Part shown: piece by piece, positions 40,550-50,600 of the stretch
Position numbering within the stretch: the stretch's first letter is position 1
Layout: each line of letters starts with the position of its first letter
Assembly (NCBI GenBank): GCA_965229095.1
Contig: OZ245855.1
Coordinates: 1,116,001 to 1,180,000 of the forward strand
Source: Taibaiella sp965229095
GTDB taxonomy: Bacteria; Bacteroidota; Bacteroidia; Chitinophagales; Chitinophagaceae
DNA length: 64,000 nucleotides
Direction of reading: 5' to 3'
Notes under the pieces: generated by a model
The model's input: the letters and a program-made list of their open reading frames with translations, nothing else
Told to the model about the DNA's origin: nothing
Databases searched by the model: none
Translations under genes and position numbers: made by a program

Positions 40550-41767
40550 ATGAGTAAAAAGCAAAGCCCTGTTGCGGCAACAAACAAGAAGAAAGGAGGC
40601 AAGTCCCCGTTTAAAAAAGTGGTGGGAAAGCTGCATCTCTGGCTGGGACTGTCGGCGGGGCTTATCGTTTGTTTCCTGGGTATTACCGGCTGTATCCTGG
40701 CTTTTGAACGGGAAATAGAAGATGCCACGCAACCTTACCGGTTTACCCCGGAACAAAAGAGCATGCCCTTAAGTCCATCCGTATTACAGGCAGTGGCGGT
40801 ACAGCAATTGCCCGGTAAGAAATTGCATAGTATTTCCTACCAGCCGGGAAGATCGGCTGTGGCTTCTTTCTACAACGGCGACCCGAAATACTATTACCTT
40901 GTTTTTATAGATCCTTATACCGGTAAGGTGCTAAAGACGAAAAACATGGGCCGGGATTTCTTCCGGTTTATTATTGACGGGCATTTTTACTTATGGCTTC
41001 CGCCCAAAATAGGCCAGCCAATCGTCGCTTCTGCTACGCTTATTTTCGTGGTGCTCCTGGTTACGGGTATTATACTCTGGTGGCCCAAAAATAAGGCGGC
41101 CAGGAAGCAACGGTTCAAAATAAAACTCAATGCCAAATGGCGCCGTACCAATTACGACCTGCATAATGTGCTGGGCTTCTATATGAGCTGGGTCATTATC
41201 TTCATTGCCTTTACCGGCCTGGTCTGGGGTTTTGAATGGTTTGCCAAAAGCGTATTCTGGACTACTTCAGGCGGTAAGACGATGACGGAATTTGCCATGC
41301 CGCAATCCGATACCACTGCTCTGGCATTCGCGAAAGGGGCCAAAAGTATAGACCTGCTCTGGCAAAGGATGCGAGGGGAAAATCCCGGCTACAGCGGTAT
41401 TATGGATGTGCACATACCCGAAGATCACACCACGGCCATAGAGATCGCACTCAATCCCGATGGCAGTACCTATTGGAAAGCCGACTACCGTTATTTCGAT
41501 CAATACACCCTCCGGGAAATGGAGGTAAAGCATGCTTATGGCAAGCTGAAAAATACCACTACGGCCGAGAAGATCCAGCGGATGAATTACGACATCCATG
41601 TGGGCGCAGTAGCCGGCCTTGCCGGTAAGATCATGGCCTTCCTGGCCAGTCTGCTATGTGCCAGCATGCCCGTTACCGGTTTCCTGATCTGGTGGGGTAG
41701 GAAGAAGAAAACAGCCAAGGAAAAACCGGCAGCCAATAGGCAGTTGTCAGCGGTAAGTGATCGGTAG
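40550..41767 (+). CDS. PepSY-TM domain inner membrane protein (siderophore-iron reductase-like)
   Basis: 405 residues with four membrane helices (about 33-53, 165-182, 215-237, 368-388) and two large periplasmic loops. The start VVGKLHLWLGLSAGLIVCFLGITGCILAFEREIEDATQPY and the CxHxx-like HVGAVAGLAGKIMAFLASLLCASMPVTGFLIWW end are typical of PepSY-associated TM proteins, of which some are ferric reductases acting with TonB siderophore receptors. It is 145 bp after the receptor on the same strand. The C-terminus is a Lys-rich cytoplasmic tail. Confidence 0.85.
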   Translation: MSKKQSPVAATNKKKGGKSPFKKVVGKLHLWLGLSAGLIVCFLGITGCILAFEREIEDATQPYRFTPEQKSMPLSPSVLQAVAVQQLPGKKLHSISYQPGRSAVASFYNGDPKYYYLVFIDPYTGKVLKTKNMGRDFFRFIIDGHFYLWLPPKIGQPIVASATLIFVVLLVTGIILWWPKNKAARKQRFKIKLNAKWRRTNYDLHNVLGFYMSWVIIFIAFTGLVWGFEWFAKSVFWTTSGGKTMTEFAMPQSDTTALAFAKGAKSIDLLWQRMRGENPGYSGIMDVHIPEDHTTAIEIALNPDGSTYWKADYRYFDQYTLREMEVKHAYGKLKNTTTAEKIQRMNYDIHVGAVAGLAGKIMAFLASLLCASMPVTGFLIWWGRKKKTAKEKPAANRQLSAVSDR

Positions 41768-41822
41768 TAGAAACTGCAGCAGCAGCCGTTTTGACCTTAA
41801 CGAGGTGAATATAGGTTATAAA

Positions 41823-42173
41823 TTACACAATAATAGCTGCTGTCGCTGCCTGGCCATAGGCCGAAGCCGCCCCGGTATCAGCATTAGCGTTAGCCATGCT
41901 CACAAAACCGTAGCCCCAGCCCTTCAGCTCATTTTTCCAGATCAGCGCGCCGTCTTTTGCATCCAGGCAGATCAAAATACCGGGAATACTTATATAAAGC
42001 CTGTTCTCTTCATAGCTGATTTGCCCTACCGCGTTAGTGTGTGCGCCATTGACGTATTGCCGCAGCTTTATTTCCCAAATGATATCGCCTGATTGTTTAT
42101 CAATTGCAGCCACACGGCCATTGCTTAAAATATAGAGCGGAGTACCTGAGGTATATAACGGGGTATTCTTCAT
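41823..42173 (-). CDS. Two-blade PQQ/BamB-type repeat miniprotein
   Basis: 116 residues, no signal peptide. Two PQQ-like beta-propeller repeats are visible: GRVAAIDKQSGDIIWEIKL and ICLDAKDGALIWKNEL, each ending with the characteristic D-x-x-x-G-x-x-x-W pattern. A full propeller needs seven or eight blades, so the protein must oligomerise or is a fragment; the tail is Ala/Asn-rich (NANADTGAASAYGQAATAA). The coding sequence is intact, so I keep it as a gene. Function unknown. Confidence 0.6.
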   Translation of the reverse strand: MKNTPLYTSGTPLYILSNGRVAAIDKQSGDIIWEIKLRQYVNGAHTNAVGQISYEENRLYISIPGILICLDAKDGALIWKNELKGWGYGFVSMANANADTGAASAYGQAATAAIIV

Positions 42174-42466
42174 ATCTTGTTTTGTATAGGATTTGTTTAA
42201 TATCTAAAGTAGAAAAACTATTCCCTTAGCTCTTTATACGCTAGCTGAAGTCACCTCAAAAGTACAATTTTGATTAAATAGTTTATAAATAGTCCTCTGA
42301 ATGAAGGAAAACACAGGACTCATTACGGGCAATACAAGATAGAAAGAGGGAGTCGCCAGTAATGGTGAAGCTTGAAAAGCGTATAGCGCTTACTATCGTT
42401 GCTGTCCCATATCCTGCATCAGACATCAGGTATCTCACATCTAATGTCTAAAATCTAACATCTCTC
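42174..42466. other. Intergenic stretch with degenerate TCTAA repeats
   Basis: Near 42420-42466 the words ATCTAATGTCTAAAATCTAACATC repeat a short unit with drift, of simple-sequence type. Otherwise no gene. Confidence 0.4.
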
Positions 42467-43201
42467 CTACAATATATACCCCAGTGTCAAACCGGTGTAG
42501 CGCAACTGCAGGTCGGGCTTATTGAGGTCGCCCCTGAGGTAAATGGTATAAAGGCTGTATTCGTGGAAAAGCCGTACCATCAGCTTGGAGCGCCATACAT
42601 ACGACAACTGCAATTTAAGCCCGGTATCGAAAATATTAAGCGTACCCGGCGCCGTACTGCTCGTTTGAATAAGACCTATAGGTACCCGTACCGGGAGTTG
42701 GTATTCATCCGTAGAGTTGCCTATGGTTACCTGGCTGCTGTAAACACTTCCGGAAGCATGCAGCAAAAAACTGTAATTCACACCCAGGCCCAGGTGGAAA
42801 GCGCTTTTCTTCGAAACCGGGAGTATATAAGAAAGGGTAAAGGGCAACTCCATATAGTCCAGCTTGGTTTTGTAACTATTGTACACCGTAAGCTGATGGT
42901 TCGTATAGGCATCGAGCACTTTATTTTCTGTAGACCGGAACTGTTTGCGTGTATAATTGATCCCTGTTTCAAAAAGCAATTTCTTGCCTATGGGCACCAT
43001 GAGCGACAGTCCGGCCTGCGGCAGCAGGTAAAATCCATCGGCCCCTTTAGCGGCGTAATAGTCGTAGTAGAAATCTTTGCTATTGTTGCCGAAGTTATTG
43101 CGCGGCGTACCCACACCGGCATATACCATCCAGCGGGTCTGGGCATGGGTCGCGGAATAACTAATTATGAGCAGAAGCCCCAGGGCGACAAAGAAACGCA
43201 T
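42467..43201 (-). CDS. Outer membrane beta-barrel protein (PorT/OmpW-like size)
   Basis: 245 residues from ATG 43201; signal peptide (RFFVALGLLLIISYSATHAQ) and about ten amphipathic strands ending PDLQLRYTGLTLGYIL. The phrases LFETGINYTRKQF, YMELPFTLSYILPVSKKSAFHLGLGVNYSFLLHASG are typical of the small Bacteroidota barrel family (outer membrane beta-barrel, PF13568-like). Upstream in-frame codons add 22 residues without signal character. No partner genes. Confidence 0.78.
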   Translation of the reverse strand: MRFFVALGLLLIISYSATHAQTRWMVYAGVGTPRNNFGNNSKDFYYDYYAAKGADGFYLLPQAGLSLMVPIGKKLLFETGINYTRKQFRSTENKVLDAYTNHQLTVYNSYKTKLDYMELPFTLSYILPVSKKSAFHLGLGVNYSFLLHASGSVYSSQVTIGNSTDEYQLPVRVPIGLIQTSSTAPGTLNIFDTGLKLQLSYVWRSKLMVRLFHEYSLYTIYLRGDLNKPDLQLRYTGLTLGYIL

Positions 43202-43344
43202 GTAACAAAAACGGGATACTGTGCCCCGATATTGCAGCAAGAGCAAATTACTTTTGAACCAGGACATTAAGTATCAATTAAGCGTCATTGAATATAGTTT
43301 AGCACCTTCTTACGCTATAATCAACATATGATATTCAAATAGGT

Positions 43345-44862
43345 TTAGCTATAGGTATCTTTCCTTAACGTTAAAAAAGCCTTACCCAGGTAACCGGGAA
43401 TATCGCCCGCAATTAAAGCTTCCTGTCCCATGGCCTCGGCCGCGAGATCACCGGCAAGACCATGAAGGTAAACGCCCAGCAGGGCTGCATTACCAGGCGT
43501 ATAGCCTTGTGCCAGCAAGGCACAAAGAATACCGGTAAGGGTATCGCCACTGCCGCCGGTTGCCATACCGGCATTCCCGGTTGTATTGTACCAGCAGGCG
43601 CCCGATGGCAGCAACACTGCGGTATGGTGCCCCTTAAGCACAATGCAGATATTATACTTCATGGCCTTTGCCCTGCCTATCTCTACCTGCAGCATGCTGT
43701 TTCTGGCCGGACCAAAAAGCCGCTCGAACTCTTTGGGGTGTGGTGTCAGGATGCTTCCGGGAGCCAGCAGGTGCAGGTTATCTTCTTTTGCCGAGAGTAT
43801 ATTCAGCGCATCGGCATCGAGTACCAGGGCTTTGCTGTAATGTTCTAAGAAGCCGAGTAATGCCCGGGTCGTTTCCGGGGCCTGCCCCAGGCCAGGGCCA
43901 ATGCCCACCACCATATCATCGCTGTCAAGGCTGATATCCGTTATGTATTTTTCACCGCTGGCCATAAACATAGCTTCGGGATTGATGGTTTGCAATATCC
44001 CGTAACCACATGCCGGCGACTGGGTGAAAACCAAACCTGCACCACTTCGTAAAGCGGCCTTAGTACTTAAGGCAATCGCTCCTATTTTACCATAACTGCC
44101 ACCCACAAGCATTACTTTACCATAAGTGCCTTTGTGCCCGAAGGGATTGCGGGGCATATAGATACTCCGAGCTGCCGGAGCATCAAGGGTATGGTATTGC
44201 GAATGTGTGGCCTCAATATACCTGGCGCTAAGACCTATATCCAGCAGGCTGACCTTGCCGGTAAAGGGTTCTGTTTCCCGGTGCAGGAAGCTCCGTTTGT
44301 AAAATTGAAAACTCAGCGTATGCCCGGCTTTAACCACGGCCATTTCGGGAGCAACAAGACTATCGGCAGGCAGGCCGCTGGGTATATCGATTGCTATTTT
44401 CTCATTTTCCAATTCGTTAAGCTCGGCTACAAAAGCTGCAGGCCATCCTTCCAATGGGCGGTTGAGGCCGGTACCGAATAAAGCGTCGATGATAACAATA
44501 TTGGCAGGTAGCTCGGTGACGAACATGCCTTCCGTTAGTACCTGTAACTGTCCGGGGTCCAATTGGTGCAAGAGGGTGAACTGGTGGGCGGCATCCGGGG
44601 AAAACTTTTCGGCATGCTTCAACACCACAGCTCTGGCCGGGAAGCCTTCCTGCAGCAGGATACGGGTAAGCGCCAGGCCATCACCACCGTTGTTGCCCAT
44701 ACCGCATACCACCAGCATAGGCCGGTCGCGATTATAGTACCTGGCAATCCAGGAATAGCAGGCCGTGGCCGCCCGTTCCATGAGGGCAACGGAAGCAATA
44801 CCTTCCTGCTGAATGGTAAATGCATCACAAGCCTTTATCTGCTGAGCCGTAAATATCTTCAT
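43345..44862 (-). CDS. nnr: Bifunctional NAD(P)HX epimerase / ADP-dependent NAD(P)HX dehydratase
   Basis: Repairs hydrated NADH and NADPH. 505 residues: N-terminal NnrE (YjeF_N) epimerase (about 1-215, with VVCGMGNNGGDGLALTR) and C-terminal NnrD ribokinase-like dehydratase (about 225-500, with GHKGTYGKVMLVGGSYGKIGA, LVLDADALNIL, LTPHPKEFERL and the GNAGMATGGSGDTLTG nucleotide loop). Full length and intact. A terminator separates it from tyrS. Confidence 0.95.
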   Translation of the reverse strand: MKIFTAQQIKACDAFTIQQEGIASVALMERAATACYSWIARYYNRDRPMLVVCGMGNNGGDGLALTRILLQEGFPARAVVLKHAEKFSPDAAHQFTLLHQLDPGQLQVLTEGMFVTELPANIVIIDALFGTGLNRPLEGWPAAFVAELNELENEKIAIDIPSGLPADSLVAPEMAVVKAGHTLSFQFYKRSFLHRETEPFTGKVSLLDIGLSARYIEATHSQYHTLDAPAARSIYMPRNPFGHKGTYGKVMLVGGSYGKIGAIALSTKAALRSGAGLVFTQSPACGYGILQTINPEAMFMASGEKYITDISLDSDDMVVGIGPGLGQAPETTRALLGFLEHYSKALVLDADALNILSAKEDNLHLLAPGSILTPHPKEFERLFGPARNSMLQVEIGRAKAMKYNICIVLKGHHTAVLLPSGACWYNTTGNAGMATGGSGDTLTGILCALLAQGYTPGNAALLGVYLHGLAGDLAAEAMGQEALIAGDIPGYLGKAFLTLRKDTYS

Positions 44863-44894
44863 GAATGGCGTTCCTGGTTTACAGACCCTAAGTT

Positions 44895-44930
44895 AAAAAA
44901 TAAGCGGGGCATTGACCCCGCTTATTTTTT
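44895..44930. terminator. Terminator between tyrS and nnr
   Basis: AAAAAATAAGCGGGG (44895-44909) and CCCCGCTTATTTTTT (44916-44930), perfect 15-bp stem with a 6-base loop. On the minus strand it ends the tyrS transcript, 6 bp after its stop. Confidence 0.8.
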
Positions 44931-44935
44931 AACGC

Positions 44936-46219
44936 TTACTCGAAAACTGCGAGATAATAGTTTTTCTTCCCTTTCTGGATCAGGGTATACTTATCGTTCA
45001 GTAAATGGGTTTCGGTTAAGGATACTTCGTTGCCTTCCGTCTTGGCTTTATTGATGCTGATACCGCCGCTCAGCAGCATTTTTTTGGCTTCTCCCTTTGA
45101 AGGAAAGATTCCCGTTTCGGCCAGGAATTGCACCAGGTCAACACCTTCTTTCAGCGATTGTTTGCTGAAGGTTACCTGCGGCACGCCTTCCATTACTTCC
45201 AGCAATTGTTTTTCGTTTAACGATACCAATGCTTCCGTCGTATCTTTCCCAAACAGGATATTACTGGCCTGTTGTGCAAATTCAAGATCTTCCCTGCTGT
45301 GTACCATCGTGGTAATCTCTTCGGCCAGCCGCTTTTGCAAGGCGCGCTGGTGCGGGGCTTCCTCATGTGCCTGTACCAGGACTGCTATCTCTTCAACCGG
45401 TATAAAAGTAAAGATCCGGATCAGGTTCCTGGCATCTTCATCGGCTACATTAAGCCAGTATTGGTAAAACTGGTAAGGCGAGGTTTTTTCCCTGTCCAGC
45501 CAGATATTGCCCGACTCCGTTTTACCGAATTTGCCGCCGTCTGCTTTTTTCAGCAGAGGACAAGTAAAGGCAAAGGCATCATTGCCACCTTTACGGCGTA
45601 TGAGCTCCGTACCGGTTACGATATTGCCCCATTGATCGGCGCCGCCAAACTGCAGTTTAATATTGTCGTGCGTATTCAGGTAGTAGAAATCGTAGCCCTG
45701 GATCAGTTGATAGGTAAATTCCGTAAAAGACAACCCGAATTCGAGTCGCTTCTGTACCGAATCTTTCGATAGCATATAATTGACGGTAATATGCTTGCCT
45801 ATATCCCTGATAAAATCCAGGAAGGTAAAATCCTTGAGCCAGTCGTAGTTATTGATCAGCTCTGCTTTATTGGGTTTTGCTTCGTCGAAGTCGAGGAACT
45901 TCTGCAATTGCTTGCGGATACCGGCTACGTTTTTGGCCAGGGTCTCGTTGTCCAGCAGGTTGCGTTCGGCCGATTTGCCTGTAGGATCGCCGATCATGCC
46001 GGTAGCTCCCCCTATCAGGGCATAAGGTTTATGGCCTGCACGTTGCATGTGCATCAGTAAAATAATCGGCAACATACTGCCTATGTGCAGGCTGTCGGCG
46101 GTAGGGTCGAAGCCTACATAGCCCGAAGTCATTTCTTTGGCCAATTGTTCCTCTGTTCCGGGAATAATATCCTGTAAAAGTCCGCGTTGCTGTAGTTCTG
46201 GGATAAAATTTCTGATCAC
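44936..46219 (-). CDS. tyrS: Tyrosyl-tRNA synthetase
   Basis: Charges tRNA-Tyr with tyrosine. 427 residues: class I catalytic domain with HIGS motif (45-48), KFGKT (KMSKS-like) at about 232, and C-terminal S4 RNA-binding domain (about 360-427, FPSKGEAKKMLLSGGISINKAK). The frame starts with GTG 46219; there is no ATG that would keep the conserved N-terminus (NFIPELQQRGLLQDI), so GTG is accepted. An ACAGGGC/GCCCTGT inverted repeat (46250-46281) lies in its leader. Confidence 0.95.
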   Translation of the reverse strand: MIRNFIPELQQRGLLQDIIPGTEEQLAKEMTSGYVGFDPTADSLHIGSMLPIILLMHMQRAGHKPYALIGGATGMIGDPTGKSAERNLLDNETLAKNVAGIRKQLQKFLDFDEAKPNKAELINNYDWLKDFTFLDFIRDIGKHITVNYMLSKDSVQKRLEFGLSFTEFTYQLIQGYDFYYLNTHDNIKLQFGGADQWGNIVTGTELIRRKGGNDAFAFTCPLLKKADGGKFGKTESGNIWLDREKTSPYQFYQYWLNVADEDARNLIRIFTFIPVEEIAVLVQAHEEAPHQRALQKRLAEEITTMVHSREDLEFAQQASNILFGKDTTEALVSLNEKQLLEVMEGVPQVTFSKQSLKEGVDLVQFLAETGIFPSKGEAKKMLLSGGISINKAKTEGNEVSLTETHLLNDKYTLIQKGKKNYYLAVFE

Positions 46220-46249
46220 TAATTATGATAATTTAAATAAAAAACGGGT

Positions 46250-46281
46250 ACAGGGCAAGCTATTCTGTGTATAAGCCCTGT
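46250..46281 (-). promoter_or_regulatory. Hairpin in the tyrS leader
   Basis: ACAGGGC (46250-46256) and GCCCTGT (46275-46281) can pair with an 18-base loop, 31 bp before the tyrS start codon. No T-box features are visible. Function unknown; may be chance. Confidence 0.25.
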
Positions 46282-46483
46282 CTGCAAAAGTAAAGCGTTT
46301 TAAATAATAGACAAGATTTACTATGAAGTAAAAGATAATGTTAATCTTCTGTAACTTTGTCTGAACCAAGAGGTATATTTTCATATATATACCACGCAAT
46401 AAGATTGCTTTGAAGCCGTTAATACCCGGTCAACGGATAATAAAGCATACTTTGCAACTATAAAACGGAAGAAGGATCACCTT

Positions 46484-47659
46484 ATGAAAAAAACTGTACT
46501 GTCATTGTTGCTATTAGGTTCTGTGGTTACGGTGCAAGCGCAAAGCAGGATATATGTCAACGAATACCTTAATATAGGTGTAGGAGCAAGAGGCCTGGGC
46601 ATGGCCGGGGCTACGGCCGCTTCCACTTCGGATGTGTATTCCGGCTACTGGAATCCTGCCGGTCTTATCAATATGCAGTCCGATATACAGGCAGGCCTGA
46701 TGCACGCCGAATATTTTGCAGGCATTTTCAAATACGATTACGGCGCAGTGGCTATGCCCTTGAAAAATAAAGACAGGGCATTGGGCATCTCCTTTATCCG
46801 TTTTGCGACAGACAATATTCCTTATACCCTCGATTATGTGCAGCCCGATGGCTCTTTCGACGAAAGCAAGCTAAAGGATTTCTCTGCCGGCGATTATGCC
46901 GTACTGCTTTCCTACGCCCAAAAGCTGAATTTCTTCAAGAAAAACCCTGCGATCCATACCAGCATCGGCGCCAATGCCAAGATCCTGTACCGTAATGTCG
47001 GCAGCATGGCCAATGCCTGGGGATTTGGCCTGGACATAGGTTTGCAGGCACAATACAAAGGCTGGCGTTTTGGCCTTACGGCAAAAGATATTACCACAAG
47101 CTATACTGCATGGTCTTTTCATCTTACCGAAGAAGAGAAGGCCAAGTTTTCGGGTACCGGCAACGAGATCCCGATAAAATCCTATGAGGTGATGCTGCCC
47201 AGGTTCAACTTTGGCATCGGCCGCAGCTTCCTGAAACCGGAAAGCGATATCCAGGTACTGGCCGAGCTGGGCTTTGACGTTACTACAGATGGTAAAAGAA
47301 ATACCCTGATCGCTTCTAAACCGCTGAGCATAGATCCCAGACTGGGTATCGAAGCTAGTTATAAGAACGCCATTTTTGTAAGGGTGGGCGTGGGTAATTT
47401 CTACCGGGCATTGGATAATGCCGATACCAATAACCTGAAAAAATATACCGTATTCCAGCCTTCGGTAGGCGTAGGTTTTAAGATCAAAAGCTTCTCGGTA
47501 GATTATGCTTTTACCAGCCTCCAAATGCAGGATAATCCTTTAATGTCGCATGTAGTGTCCATACGACTGGATATTATGAAATCGAGGAAGCCCAAAACGG
47601 AAAGTACCGAACCGGCGCCACAGGCAACGCCCGTAAAGCCACAAGGAAATAAGCAATAA
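46484..47659 (+). CDS. PorV-type outer membrane protein (PorV2-like, T9SS shuttle)
   Basis: 391 residues. Signal peptide 1-19 (VTVQAQ). FadL-like barrel with the typical PorV/PorQ N-terminus YLNIGVGARGLGMAGATAASTSDVYSGYWNPAGL. In the type IX system PorV carries cargo from the translocon to the sortase PorU. This copy is directly followed by a PorU2-type gene (32-bp gap), which fits the PorV2-PorU2 pair known in the Chitinophagaceae. The tail after about 370 is Pro/Lys-rich. A TAACTTTG box at 46352 is a possible promoter. Confidence 0.85.
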   Translation: MKKTVLSLLLLGSVVTVQAQSRIYVNEYLNIGVGARGLGMAGATAASTSDVYSGYWNPAGLINMQSDIQAGLMHAEYFAGIFKYDYGAVAMPLKNKDRALGISFIRFATDNIPYTLDYVQPDGSFDESKLKDFSAGDYAVLLSYAQKLNFFKKNPAIHTSIGANAKILYRNVGSMANAWGFGLDIGLQAQYKGWRFGLTAKDITTSYTAWSFHLTEEEKAKFSGTGNEIPIKSYEVMLPRFNFGIGRSFLKPESDIQVLAELGFDVTTDGKRNTLIASKPLSIDPRLGIEASYKNAIFVRVGVGNFYRALDNADTNNLKKYTVFQPSVGVGFKIKSFSVDYAFTSLQMQDNPLMSHVVSIRLDIMKSRKPKTESTEPAPQATPVKPQGNKQ

Positions 47660-47691
47660 TCCGGATTGCGGATGAAAAATACCCTTTTAAG

Positions 47692-50600
47692 ATGAACATG
47701 AAAAAATTACTATCTCCTGTTTTACCGGTTATTGCATTCCTGCTTTTGCTGGGTTGCCTTGTTCCGGGGAAAAGTACCGCCCAACCTTTCAGCAATTCCT
47801 GGATCAATTTCGGGAACACCTATTATAAATTCAAGATTGCCCAGAGTGGTGTGTACCGGATCAGTAAAGCGCAACTGGATGCCATAGGTATGGGTGGCGT
47901 AACCGGTAACCGGTTTGCTGTTTTCCGCGAAGGCCAGGAAGTACCGATATATACCTCTACCGCCGGAGCCTTTGGCAGCAGCGACTTCATAGAGCTGTAT
48001 GCCGCGAAGGCCGATGGTAACATTGATACGAAATTATACATTACGCCATCTTATCAGCCCAATACGGATGTTAACCTCCTGTCGGATACTGCTTATTATT
48101 TCCTGACCTTCGATAATGGTGTACACCAACGGTTGCAGCTCACTAACAATAGCATCCCGGTACCTGCGCCTGCACCGGCTGCTTATTGCTGGGCTACATC
48201 TGTTCCGATCGACAATATAAGATCAGGATACTGGGACCCGGGCCAGTCGCATACCAACCAGGAATATTTCTATTCTTCCGACTACGACCTGGGCGAAGGC
48301 TATGCCTACCAGAACCTTAATACTACGGGATCGCTTACTATTCCTACACCGCAAGCCTATAGTGCCGGACCGCAGGCCAGCGTATCTTTTGCGCTCGGCT
48401 GCCACTCCAAGATAGCTACGGGACATCATCCTTATGTAAACCTCAACAGCAGCTATATATTCGATACTGTAGTCACCGCCAATTTCAGGATGGTGAAACG
48501 GACACTTAATGTGGCCCCTTCGAGCCTGAGTGCAGGTAACAATACCCTGAGCTTTAGCGACGATTACAACTTTTATATGCTGGGCGCCTGGATAAGGTAT
48601 CCGCATACTTATGATTTTTCGGGCAGCTTTGCTTCAAAAGCGACTTTCCAGATACCGGCAGCCGACCGTTACCTGGAAGTAAGTGGGTTTGTGACCGGAG
48701 GACAGCAGCCCCGTCTTTACGATCTGACCAATAATAAGATCTACAACGGAACGGAATCGGGTGGCGTCGTTAAGTTTTACCTGGACGTCTCTGCAGTACC
48801 CAGGGACGCATTTTTGACCAATATAGCCTCTGTAAGCAATGTACCGGCCTTTATACCGGTTACCTTCCGTGATTACAGCAGCACCGGTAACCAGGGTAAT
48901 TACATTATCCTGACCCATAAGAGCTATATCAATGCCAGCCCTAACTATATCAATGATTTTAAGAGCTATCGTAGTAGCCTGGCAGGAGGCTCCTACCAGC
49001 CGGTGGTAGTAGACATAACGGAACTGTACGATCAGTTTGCCTATGGTTACGATTACCACCCGCTCAGTATCCGCAATTTTGTGGCTTATGCCAATGCCAA
49101 TTGGACCATTAAGCCCAATTTTATGTTTATTATAGGTAAAGGTGTCAGCTATACCGGTTATAGTTCTTACCAAGCTAACGCGGCTTCTATTACCTATTCT
49201 CCTATCCCCACCTGGGGTGAGCCGGGATCGGACAACCTGCTATCCAGCTTCAACAACGATCAGAAGCCTATATTGGCCACAGGGCGGCTGTCGGCCTGGA
49301 ACAACCAGGAGATCGGTAATTACCTGGAGAAGGTTAAAGCTTACGAGCTGGCCATAAAGCCGCTGGCAGTGCCTACAGTAGATCATGAATTCTGGAAAAA
49401 AAGAGCATTGCATATCGTAGGCTCTTCGAATATCAATGAGCAAAACATGCTGCTGTCTTCCCTGGATGCTTGTGCCGGCATTTTCCAGGATACGCTTATT
49501 GGCGGTGTAGTAACTACTATTAAAAAGAATGGTACCGACCCTGTAGAACAGGTAAATAACTCCCGTATCGATTCCCTCATGAACCAGGGGGTTGGCTATA
49601 CCTCTTTTTACGGGCATGGTTCTTCATCGGGATTCGACTTTAACCTGAACACTCCCGACGACTATCACTCCAACCCCAGGTTCCCCGTATTTTCGGCTTT
49701 TGCCTGCGAAGTAGCGCATATTTTCAATATAAGCCCCAATAAAACAGTCGGAGAAAAGTATATCGCTTCTTCGTCTGGCGGTTCTATTGTCATGATTGCC
49801 GGTAACAATACAGGCTGGACTGGGACTCTGCCCAGTTATATGCAAAACCTTTACCGGAGCTGGGGCTTCCGCCAGTATGGCAAAACCCTGGGCGAACAGT
49901 ATCAGAAGAATATTGCTTACCTGCAGGATAATTTCAGTGACGATTTTATGGATATCCATACCCAGTGCCTCTTGTACCAGGGCGATCCGGGTATAGCTTT
50001 ATACAACCCCGAAAAAGTTGACTTTGCCGTAGAGGAAACCGGCTTGTCTTCTATTCCCGTAAATGTAACTACCGAACTTGACAGCTTTTCCGTAAGAGCA
50101 ATATTGTATAGCCTGGGCCGCACTACCCACGACAGTGTATGGGTAAGATTACAGCATACCAAGCCGGGTTCGGGCACAGTGCTCTTCTCCGATTCTATAA
50201 AAGTGGGTAATCTATTAAATTCCGATACCATCGAATTCAAAGTACCCTTAGATCCGACTACCGATATAGGGCTTAATAATTATACTATTAAAATTGATGC
50301 TGCGGAACAATTCGATGAAATATCGGAGGCCAACAACCAGGCGACCCTGCAGCTCTTTATCTATTCCGAAAACCTGGTGCCGGTATATCCCAAAGAGTTT
50401 GCTATCGTACACCAGCAGAATATTACCCTTAAAGCATCAACCTTAAATGCATTTGCACCGGTAAGACGTTACCTGTTGGAAATAGATACTACCGGCAACT
50501 TCAACAGCACGCTCAAGCAAAGCACCCAGGTCACCAGCATGGGGGGCGTTATCAAATGGAAGCCGACGATGGTGTACCAGGACAGTGTTGTGTATTATTG

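Noticed and set aside
46220..46483. T-box or riboswitch before tyrS
   Set aside because: Only a simple 7-bp hairpin is seen; no T-box conserved bulge.
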